Shown here: positions 50,943-61,075 of the stretch, piece after piece
Numbering within the stretch: the first letter of the stretch is position 1
Layout: each line of letters starts with the position of its first letter
Assembly (NCBI RefSeq): GCF_905475345.1
Contig: NC_066587.1
Coordinates: 5,718,070 to 5,782,069 of the forward strand
Direction: 5' to 3'
Length of the DNA stretch: 64,000 nt
Source of the DNA: Vespula vulgaris
Taxonomy: Eukaryota; Arthropoda; Insecta; Hymenoptera; Vespidae
Notes under the pieces: generated by a model
Database searches by the model: none
The model's input: only the letters and a program-made list of their open reading frames with translations
Told to the model about the DNA's origin: nothing
Made by a program: the position numbers and the translations under genes

Positions 50943-53459
50943 GAGGAAAAAAGAGGAAGAAAGAAAGCCCGCCTTCCATCTCATCCTTCGATAAAAGAAG
51001 CGACGGTGAATGCGCCTCCGTCTTCCCCTTCGTTTCTGCAGGAGACACTTTGGATAGTGACGAAAAATATGCTTCAAATATATTTTACGTATCCTCATTT
51101 AAACATTGAAATCTCTATGAACACTGGACTTTAAAAATTTAACGAATATACGAAGAAAAATCTGGTATCACGAAAATATAACGTATCTACCGTTCTGACA
51201 TTTTCTTTCTCTTTCTCGTTTCCTCCTTGTTTTATCTCACTTTTTTCTCTTTTTCTTTCTCCCTGCTCGGTCACATCCCCTCCAGCGACCTATCTAGGTA
51301 CGTTTATCTTCCATACCCTATTGATCCGTAAGTGATGGTGCTGTGGAAAGTAGAGGGTGCCAGTGACAGAAGAGGACGAGGAGATGAACGTGGGTGGCGA
51401 GGAAAAGAAAAGGACGGAAGATGATTCTTAGTGCGAAAGGGAAGGAAGATTCGCGCTCGCACGATTAGGTCGAAAGAGGAAAGGGCCGATGTTGTAGGTG
51501 GAAGGAGACCCTGAAAAACGGCCTCGCGGAATGAAATAATAATATTAAGATGGATAGGGCGAGGGTGCAGGTTCTTCGGTAAAGTAAGAAGCATAAGATC
51601 TGGGGGGTGGGTGAGGTGGGCGGATGGAAAGTGAAGGGATAAAAACGACGGAGGCTGACAACGACGCAAGAAGAAGCTTTTTCATCGTTTTCAAAGCACC
51701 CTATGGCTTGAAATCCATTGGCGCCATAGGCTTTTCTTCTTCTTTGTTTCTGAATGTACCATATCAAAGATCAAAGCATGAGTCGTCGATCCATAATTAT
51801 GAAGATTTTACGTCCATTCGTTCAACGAGTTTAAAGTAATCATCGTTTCCTCCATTTTAAACGGCCATACGAGCACCCTAAGCCAACTGTATGCAAAAGA
51901 AGGTTTTGTTCGCCGATGCCCCAATGCTCCAGATCCCCACGATATCACCGGCCATTGCTATAGAAACGGCCATCTTTAAAACACCCTCGCCAATAAAATC
52001 ATCCTCGATATAGGCTCGATCCCAGACTCGTCCCGAAAGTCGAACAAAGTCGAAATTTTCTTCGTTCCTTTCCAGTTAAATTCAGATAGCTTCGTAACTT
52101 TGAAGATGACACCGCGGTCTTCTTTAAATGCGAGAATCGATTTTGCACGAAGCTTCGTCCGAGCGTAAAAGGAGTGGATCGACCGGCGCTCGCTTAAAAA
52201 CTGCTTGCTTCGAAAGCAAGGTAGAAGGCTGATAGGTCGTAACGCGCATAAATATAAGAAGAGTGCGGAGGGGTGGGATAATTCCGGTTCTTAATATCCG
52301 CCACTCTACGACCACTCCGGTTTTTCTTTCGAAATGGCTTGCGACCTTGGACTGTTTCCGTGGGTGCAGAAGGCGCGCAAAAAAATTTCCTTTATACCAT
52401 TCAACATACGTTCTTCAATTGTCTCGCTGAGCTTTGTACTTTCCAAGAGAGCAAAAAAAGAAATATTACGACGAGAATTCAAACTCGTGCACGGAAACGG
52501 ACCACACTTTCGGGACGATGTTCGGAACAAAGCCTTTTTCAGGCATTCGCTTGTCCATTAACCGTCGACAAATGATCGAAATCTTTTAAATAATAAATAC
52601 TGGGTGTACGATCATTTTCAGGATGAACACGAACTCGGAGAACTTGTTAAGTAAAAGTCGCCGGATGATTATTTCAGAAGTACTAAACACTCGGACGTCT
52701 TCCAATTAATTTATAGATTTGACGATAGATAAAAATAAACGGAGCAGCGAATGAGCGAACGTGTAGCGAATACGCACGTTGTTGACTGAAGCTGTAGAAG
52801 CAGGTTTGAAAGAGCACAAGGCCCCCGCTGACCCACTTCTCCCTCCTTTTCCTTCTCCTTCTCGTTGTCGACTGCGAAGGCCTGGATTCATGCCCAGTTT
52901 TTATCGCGACCCTTTGTTCTAGTCCCACGGTACGTGGTACGACCCCATACGCATACATACCATCACAATGTGTCGTTTTTTCTCCTTTCGTGTTCGGCTT
53001 ACGCGTAATGGGTCCCTTCAAGGGCTCCTCTCTACTCTCTAACCATCATTCGTCATTCGAAAAGGTACGCTCCACCCATCGTCGATCCATTCAGTTGTTT
53101 TTTTTTTACGAATTAATTCTTATCTATTTCGAAAAAATATATAACAGATATTATTTTTCAAGAGGAAGTTAGAGAAAGATATATGTATATATTCTATATA
53201 CGAATGAATCCATCGTCTGATAATTATAAAATGTCAAACCAACAAAATTACTTTGCATTCGTTTGTTCGACTTGATTTATAATCGTCGAATAGCAAGTTG
53301 GCGAGACACGAGCACGATTTAACCACGTCCCTGAGCTCCCTCGTTATTTCATTTGCATACTTACTCACGCCCGTGCCTGAGAATCTAAACGGAATACTAT
53401 ATCTACGAAAGAAGAACGAAAGACGAGACCCTTCGAATGAATTTTACTCTTTCTATCCT

Positions 53460-53468
53460 TTCTCTCTC

Positions 53469-53509
<41 letters not shown>

Positions 53510-53516
53510 CTCTCTG
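53460..53516 (+). repeat. (CT)n microsatellite
   Basis: Near-pure CT of about 55 bases. Confidence 0.9.
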
Positions 53517-56500
53517 TATCTTGCCCTTTCTTTTCTCTACTCTATCTTGTCTCACGTACGCGCTCATACGAATGCACCCATCTCTATTCGTACGAGAGCT
53601 CGTTAATTCTTGCGAGATCACGTTGCCATCGGATGATCTACGAAAGGAGAACGTTCCAATTCCACATTCGAATGTGCCAAAGGCGGGGTCGAATCTTCAA
53701 AAAATAGAACACAATAGAAGAAAATAATGACAACGGTTATTCTTTTTTATTTCATTCGAGACGAACACGTCGTTTCTTTTGTATGGATTTAACCGAAACT
53801 AAGATCATGCTAATAAAAAATTATGTACAGATATTTAGCTATTTAAATATTTCAAATTATTAATCGATAATAATTATATATAGTAGCAAGCATCGTTTAC
53901 ACGGTCGCGTTTATGTATGCGTATCTCGAGGGTAAACTGGCAAAGTGTTTAGCATATTAAAGCCAACCACCCGCAGAGATTAATAGTATTCGTTTAGAAA
54001 ACGAGTTTAGTAACGCGGTGAGAAGAAAGTGAGTTAATTGGAACGTTAATAAGCCGTACATTGACGATTCGTATACTCGAAATTATTGTTGACAATTAAT
54101 ATTGAATAGGTATAATTTTTCCAAGTTGACGTGAGAAACGAGAGAGAAATACCACTCGAAATCTCAATTTTTAATAGAGTGAAAAGAAAGTTTGTGGATT
54201 GAGAATTCTCTCTAATCATTCGTTTCGTTTCACAAAGTTCTATCGATCCTCAAGAGATAATTACATTAATTTATTCTCGATACGCCACAGAATTTCCAGA
54301 TCCTTCTTACTAATTACCTTTTTAATGGACGTTCCTCATTTTCTTTCTCTTTTCTTTTCCTATCAGCTTTCGATCACGACACTCAACGAAATTCTAAAAC
54401 GAACAAAACGACCATCATCTGAATTCTTCTCTTGCCTCTCTTTACCTCGACGATCGAAGAGTTCGAGAGTCGACGGTTTAAAAGCATAATACATTATTAA
54501 CAGTTTCTACGGTCGGCTTATCGACAAAATCGAGGAAGAAAAGAATAAAAAAAAAACAAAAAAAAGAAAGAAAGGAAAAAAGAAGCAAAGTTATCGTGGG
54601 CACAGGGAAAACGATCAATCCTTCATAATTACGACTTGTTAACGAAACGAGAAACTGCTCGAGTTATTAAAATACTACCAATGGAACTTTTTCAAGAGTT
54701 CCAACTTATGAAAAGAGTTGACGTTAATTTATATCGAAACAACTTTATCATTACAAAATTTAGAAATAAAATTATGATAGACAAACAAGGCAACGTAGTA
54801 AAATGTCTATTTGCAGAAGTCAGTAATCAAAGTTTGACATAAAAGTGATAAGAAAAGATATAACGTAACATTAAAAAACGATTGTTTCCTTCGAGTAGAT
54901 CATCCGAGGAGAGCAGAGGTAAAAGTGGAGCGTGAGAGGGTATGTAGGACGCAGCGAAATGCAAAGTGAAGAAAAAGAGAGGGAGAAAGGGCAGAAAAGG
55001 TAAAGGCGTACATCAAAACGTGGCAACCCTTCGGAATGTCTAATGAAGCGTGTGAACTTCAACCCGTTTCGCGTGTAACCTAATTAAGTCCGGAACGCGC
55101 ATGCAAATTTTCGCTCAGTGGGACGTGCATAGGTAACCCTGTAGCGCGCGTTTTTTCCCTCTCTCCTTTCGCTATCTAAACCGACAACTTGTGTCCATAC
55201 ACGACGACTTTTCTAAACCGAACGCACTCATTTTTCCTACTTTCGAACGTTAATTAATCGAAATGCTCGACATTAATCATAACGAACGAATATAATTAAT
55301 TATCCGCGTACTCGAATCCTTTTCTTCTTTTATCTATTCTCTGCAATTATAGCTGATTATTCTTTCTTGTCAAAAACGTTTTAAATAATCGATAATAAAA
55401 TGTGGAAAATGAAATACCCCTCGTTAATGATAATTTATTAATGGAATTTCCTCCAGCTTGATACGGTGTATCGATGGCAACAATGCAACCTGCATGCTTC
55501 AGGGTACGACTGAATGCATCGTGTATCAATAATGCTATCGTACGTTCGATGAGGGATGAATATCTATTGATTGGCTTTGGCCACCCTTCAGTGTATCGCG
55601 CCCATATACCATACCTGCTGCAACCCCAAACACATCCGGACTACCTGCAACTTGTACGTGGCAAATCGTCGTGTTTTCAGTGCCACGTGCCAAGGAGCAG
55701 GTACATCGACCGATACCCAACCCAACTCAACGTTCTTTATATTTTTCGATTCTCGATATGAATTGATCGATGCTTCTGACTCTCTGGAAAAATGTCTGTA
55801 TTTTAGTGGCCGTATTTCTCTGATGAATAAGGTATATCCATCGTTGGCCATTGCCAATTCGAACGATCATCGTTAACTGTTCCTATATTTAATGCTTCAA
55901 ATGGGCATAATAACAGTAAATTACAGGAAAAAACACTCTAGACGGATATTTTCAAGAAGAATTATCAACTAATTATTTACCTCCATAGATAGCTAAGCGA
56001 AGAATAGACTCGTTCTAAATTCGCATTATTAACGTCATTTTCATTTGATTGCTAAAATTTAAAGACTAAAATTTAAAATCTATTAATTATGATGATATGT
56101 GAGACAGTTTTTAAAAATAACGTTTCGACGTGATATCGATTCGACACTTATCTCATAAAATATACTCTATATCAAGAAAGATTCATGAAAACTTACGTTC
56201 TCACGAGATATAAGAAATATTTTCGTTATATTCGTATAAATTATGTATGATAACGAAGCCTGGTATCGTAAAAATTTCAAAAGTCTAACTCCCATTGTAT
56301 TCGTCGTCTCGTTCCAACGAACACCCTTTACTTAAATTAGTAACTCGATATCGGTGCATTGTCCTTATATTGTCAGCGTATATATATCGAGAAGTATGCA
56401 CAGTTACGGTATAAAAGAAGACCTAGCATGAAGGATGGGAGAAAACGATACGTTTTCAATGCAGGAATACCTTGTTAATGCTTCGCTCGAACCTCTTCAT

Positions 56501-57700
56501 ACAACGGGTGTTTACTTTTTCATCAACACAACTTCGCATCGCTTTAAACGATTCTTGCGTGAGAGCCGTAGAGCTAACAAACCGCAAGATATTATTACCT
56601 ACCTTTTTTCAATTCGTCCATAATGTAATAAATTCTTTGAATTCTAAACAGTTTCGTTCTCTTTTACTTGCTTCGTCCGTTTAGGGAAATAAATTTTGTA
56701 GTAAAAAAATTTCAATCGGTTCAATATTAATCATTCGATCGAATTCGAACAAAAATTTCTCAAAGCTAGATTCAAACGAAAATTCGAAGCAACAAGAACC
56801 CCCTTAAACAAATCGTGAGAGAAATGGAAGGTGCTCCCCTAGCATATCCGGATACGTTCCTATCCTGTCAGTCGTATGTCAACCCTCGTTGTTTTTTTGC
56901 CGCGCTCTCAATAATTGATCATCTGATTACGATACATTATACCCTCCTTTTTCTACGTTGCCACGCCGTCGTAGAGTATTATTCCTGCACCAAGAGAAAA
57001 AAAGAGAGAATGAGAGAGAGAGAGAGACGGATTGTCGGAGGAAAGGAAAGGGAGAGAAACTTTTTCTTCCGCCTCTCAACGAGGGACGCCATTTGCATAT
57101 AGGTCCCCTTATCGACAAATACACAGGGGGCGCCCTTCCTAATGAGGGCCCCCTCCTCTTCCTGCCGTTCTCCTTCCTTTATTTTTTCAACGTGGCCCGC
57201 CATTGTTCGTAATTCATTCGCCGAGCGACATGGACCAACTTCGTCTCTCTTTCTCTCTTCTTTCTAATTCTCTCTCTTTGTCTCTCTCTCTCTCTCTTTC
57301 TCTTTCTCTTTCTTTCTTACGAATGTATGCGTATGCATGAGTCTATAGAACGTATACATTTTTCTACTCCGTATTCGTTGTTAAATAACGTATCAGAAAA
57401 AAAAAAGAAAATTGAAAGAGAACGACAGAACCGGTTAGAGTAGGAAAATTATGAATTACGATGTCGAGATTTGTTAAGGCAAATGCATTAAAGAGATTCC
57501 ACCGTGACATCTGCCTTTCGGGATAAGGGCAAAAAAATTTTAACCGTTCGGTAACCTTCTATCTTCCTATGGGCTATATTTAATTTGGACGAAAAAAATG
57601 TGAACGATGAGAAAAAGGATTTTCAAAATAATCATCAGTAATTATCGATAACTCGAGCTAATTTTAACTAATTCGTCAAATAAAGAATATACAAGTGACT

Positions 57701-57740
57701 GGTATAACTAATTACTTGGTATAACTATCAGGTTATACTG
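57701..57740 (+). repeat. GGTATAACTA direct repeat with nearby GGTTATAC
   Basis: GGTATAACTA occurs at 57701-57710 and 57718-57727, followed by GGTTATACTG at 57731. This is a small local repeat of unknown meaning. Confidence 0.4.
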
Positions 57741-58661
57741 GACCCCCTTAACAAGCCGATATAAATGATTTTGATTTCCTAAGAAGGATCTTCAAAAATA
57801 AGTAGTTATTTTCCTGCGACAAGGTGCATCGGTAGCAAGCGGCACGGAACCGTCTCAAAAATAACAGGTCGAATAAGCGCCGAGACCGGTTTCCTATCCC
57901 TGAGAGCGATCGTTACTAAGTTCGTTGCACAACTGTTAGAATAATCTGTGGTGAGAATCGTGAGTCGTGATCCATATACAATATACATGTAGGCATATCC
58001 GTACGTCCAGCCCGAAGTCGAAGGCAGGTGCTCTCTCCGAAGAGAATAATTAATATTCAGCCAAGGAAAAGAGGGCAAAAAGACGACGATGGTCGGTCCT
58101 CTTATAAACAGTTAACGCGTTAGCGAGCGAAGACCGCTGTGCTTCAACGATGGCACCTGGTTCTTCTCCTTAATTCGATATTCCGAATATTTCGAGTCCA
58201 ATTATTTTGAAGGGTGTCGATAAACGTCACAGAATCGTCAAAGAAATTTTTTTAAATTGATCGAATCAGTTTCTCCATAGTTTTCAACTCGATCCGACTT
58301 GAAATTAATCTTATTTAACGACTTTCGATACCTCGTATATGACCACTGAAGAACATAACTCGATCATTACTATGAATATTTTTGTAGTTAGTGGGGCAAT
58401 ATAAATGCACGGAAGTACCCACAGCTGCAGAGAGAACATGGAAAAGTTGTGATCAGATAAAGATAAAAGCGGAGGGTGGTATAAATACGTAAGAGAGAGG
58501 TCGAAAGAGGAAAAGAGAAAGTGAGGGATGAGGAACGGTACAAATTACAAGCACCCGGAACTGGTCTCGTGTTTGTGTTAAATTTGGTCGCGTGCTTTCA
58601 GGAAATGCTTCACGAGACTTTTGCAGTCCCGTATTATCGTTCAAGCATTATAAACTTTACG

Positions 58662-58663
<2 letters not shown>

Positions 58664-58720
<57 letters not shown>
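58664..58720 (+). repeat. (CT)n microsatellite just upstream of the coding exon
   Basis: Pure CT of about 28 units, 205 bases before the exon at 58925. It therefore lies within the intron that ends there. Confidence 0.93.
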
Positions 58721-58722
<2 letters not shown>

Positions 58723-58889
58723 ATCTCTTTTTGTTCCCCCTTATGTTATATAAGCCACTATATTAATGGCACAATGATGACGTTTGCAAGCTGGTACTGT
58801 ACGATATCACTATATTATAAAAAAGCACGAATTCACTTTAGTACATTTAAGTATATTCACTTAAGTATAATAACGTTTGTTCTTTTTAT

Positions 58890-58924
58890 TTAATTACATT
58901 CAATTTTGTTATTTTCCATTACAG
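58890..58924 (+). promoter_or_regulatory. Splice acceptor and polypyrimidine tract
   Basis: T-rich sequence ends ATTTTCCATTACAG immediately before the exon at 58925. A possible branch-point-like TTTAATTAC lies about 25-35 bases upstream. This defines the left edge of the exon. The donor of the preceding exon was not found in the window, so the intron that ends here is of unknown length. Confidence 0.75.
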
Positions 58925-59143
58925 ATATGAAGCTGTAGAAGTTATTTTTCGTGAATTAACAAGCGTATACAAAGACAACGATATCGATTGGAGACTCATA
59001 CATGAAGCTGGTTGCACTAGAGATGATACCGATCTACCGGATCACATTACCAAACCTAACGATCTCGAACGCTTAATAGGCGGGACATTCGCATTATTTC
59101 TATCCGCTTTGCCAGTAGAACCGACGATCATTACTATTGCCAG
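58925..59143 (+). CDS. Internal coding exon of an unrecognised protein gene
   Basis: A 219-base exon, open throughout. It is preceded by a pyrimidine-rich tract ending ATTTTCCATTACAG and followed by the donor GCCAG|GTAAGAA. The first base completes a codon begun in an unseen upstream exon and the last two bases begin the arginine codon completed at 60483. Both flanking introns are therefore phase 2 and the exon is symmetric. It encodes 72 whole codons starting YEAVEVIFRELTSVYKDNDI and ending VEPTIITIA. The peptide is soluble-looking: an amphipathic-looking acidic start, a single W (residue 22), the motif HEAGC at about 26-30, an acidic DDTDLPD stretch at 33-39, and a hydrophobic segment LIGGTFALFLSALPV at about 50-64. 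That segment is short for a membrane span and contains no repeat. Composition is unlike the low-complexity frames elsewhere in the window. I do not recognise the family and assign no function. Confidence is high that it is coding, low on identity. Confidence 0.88.
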
Positions 59144-59708
59144 GTAAGAAAACATTCGCACGTTCGAAACAATAAAACACAATATCGATCTTTAACTTGC
59201 AAGAAGAATAAAAACAGGGGATTTTATTCGTTTATGCCAATGCAGGGAAATTCTTTATCTCGATTAGGAGTACTTTTCGAAAGATGGTTAAAAAGTCCTA
59301 CCGTCGAATATTTTTAAAGAGTGCCAAATTGAATTCCTCGCACCATTCTTTCTACGTAGATTTCGACGTCGCAGATGGTACGAAAGAAGAATCTGGGAGG
59401 GTTAAAAAGAGAGAAAAAGGGAGGTTACGCAAGTGGTGGGTATAAAAGGGCCGTCCGAAGGGTGGGTACATAGACGTTAGACTACCATCAAGCCCCACCT
59501 TCTCCGTAGGTAGGGTGAGGCATTCATAGGGGTGCACAAAATCAGATCTTAGACCTTTCGGAATTGGTCAACAGATGTCTCTCTTTTCTGAATCGCTTTT
59601 GTAAACGCTAATTATGCTTTCCCTAAGCGAATCTAGATACTTTCTAATGATTCGGGTAGCTCGAACAAGACGCGTTAAGTATCTCAAAATAAATGTAGTT
59701 TCTTTGTG

Positions 59709-59754
<46 letters not shown>

Positions 59755-60482
59755 TTCATTACTATACAGTTTTCCTTTTTGTACAATCAATTGTCGTGAG
59801 CCTTTATCTTTCTTTCTTATACATATTAAAAATTAGAAAAGTATATCTAATTAGTAAAACATCCTTTCATGTTTACATCTATTTTAACATTTTTCATTTC
59901 GTCCACATCGAACTAAAATATACATCGTTAATTTTTGTCGTCAATCAAATATAAAATTAAAGTCAGAACGAGATGATTATGTTTAAAAAATGAAATCAAA
60001 TAATAATAAATTTGAAAATCATCTCGAATTGATACTTGGGTGCCATCTCGCGTCGAGATTAAGGAAATTCCATTCTCACTTCCGGCGGCGGTAGAAAAAA
60101 AAATCGATTCACCCACTCGGCCCACTTCGAATCCCTCGTCCCTTTAACACTTCAGCTTCCGGGAGAGACGCGGAAACGCCGCCGGATGTCGCCTCTGGAC
60201 AGCTCCAAGTTTCTCTCGCAGTTTTGCCAAGGACCGATTAAACGAGACGAGAGACAAAAAGTGAAAGTGAAAACAATGTAAAAGCACAAGTGGTTTATTT
60301 TAACGAGCTGTACTAGCATCTTCGATAGTACGGCGATTTTAATTCAATAAGAGGTTCATCCAAAGATCGCAATGTTAAATAAGAATTATTTTCTACAAAA
60401 ATTTAAAAAAGAAAAAAATAAACTCCGTGCCTCTTTTTTTTAATCTAGGAAGAAACTAACAAATGTATTCTCTTATTCACAG
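59144..60482 (+). other. Phase-2 intron between the two coding exons
   Basis: A 1,339-base intron running from GTAAGAAAAC to a pyrimidine-rich 3' end finishing in CACAG. It carries a (TA)n microsatellite at 59712-59752 and a moderately CpG-rich stretch near 60040-60190. I see no further open exon between the two that keeps the phase. Removal of the whole segment gives a continuous reading frame. Confidence 0.85.
59712..59752 (+). repeat. (TA)n microsatellite inside the intron
   Basis: Pure TA of about 20 units within the 59144-60482 intron. Confidence 0.92.
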
Positions 60483-60615
60483 ATCTGCTGAAGATGATTA
60501 TTGTCCAACGGAAGACGTCGATCTAATCCAAACGAGAGTTTTAGACGAACTTGATAAACGCTTAGAGTCAAACATAGATGTCCAATTAAATTATGGTGAT
60601 ATGTTGTTATCCTAA
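60483..60615 (+). CDS. Terminal coding exon of the same unrecognised gene
   Basis: The acceptor TTATTCACAG precedes base 60483. The first base joins the AG left by the exon ending at 59143 to make an arginine codon, so the reading frame continues cleanly. The exon then encodes 43 residues, starting SAEDDYCPTEDVDLIQTRVL and ending NYGDMLLS, with a TAA stop at 60613-60615. The peptide is strongly acidic. Its middle, about residues 13-30 (DLIQTRVLDELDKRLESN), has charged and aliphatic spacing suggesting an amphipathic helix. With the previous exon this gives the last 116 residues of the protein. The match of splice phase, both splice sites, the stop and nearby polyadenylation signals makes this the best-supported gene end in the window. 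The product family is not recognised. Confidence 0.88.
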
Positions 60616-60710
60616 ATTACTACTATTATACTCATTATGAGCATTACTTTATATCTTTATTTTCTGTCATACTTATTCTAAATAAAAAATAAATTTTTCT
60701 TACGAAATGC
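60616..60710 (+). other. Probable 3' untranslated region
   Basis: AT-rich sequence between the stop codon and the expected cleavage site downstream of the two AATAAA signals. It has no obvious structure. The right edge is approximate, since cleavage normally occurs 10-30 bases after the signal. Confidence 0.6.
60681..60693 (+). terminator. Two overlapping-range polyadenylation signals AATAAA
   Basis: AATAAA occurs at 60681-60686 and again at 60688-60693, about 66-73 bases after the TAA stop of the terminal exon. This is a normal spacing for a short insect 3' untranslated region. T-rich sequence follows directly. They likely end the transcript of the gene whose last exons are at 58925-60615. 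Confidence 0.75.
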
Positions 60711-61043
60711 GAAAATTAAGAAAAACAACAAAATTAGTAAAAAAGGAGAAGAAGAAGAATCGTAGAGAAAAAAGATATGGCCAAGGCGCGAGCGTGCATG
60801 CGAACGACTCGGTTAAACGAAGAAGAAAGGTCGGAATTGGAAATTACGGAAGACAGCGTGCATCTGCAGGGCAAGCATCCGTGAGGAACGAGTCTTTGAT
60901 CTCCAGCTCGATTTACATAAGATCGGTGCCACTGGCCCCATTATGGGAGCCGAGCACAATGCCAATGTGAATGTTGGCATTTTTTGCATCGAGTCTCTCT
61001 CTTTCTCTCTCTTTCTTTCTTTCTCTCTTTTTCTCTCTATCTA

Positions 61044-61075
<32 letters not shown>

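Larger units (their letters stand above)
49151..58663. other. Non-coding AT-rich DNA left of the gene end
   Basis: No supported exon on either strand. Octamers occur at 50855-50862, 53351-53358, 55101-55108 and 57091-57098. Part or all of this may be the intron that ends at 58924, since no upstream exon of that gene was found. Confidence 0.55.

Noticed and set aside
54636..54842. Lys/Asn-rich frame of 68 codons
   Set aside because: Composition fits AT-rich random sequence; no splice signals or domain.
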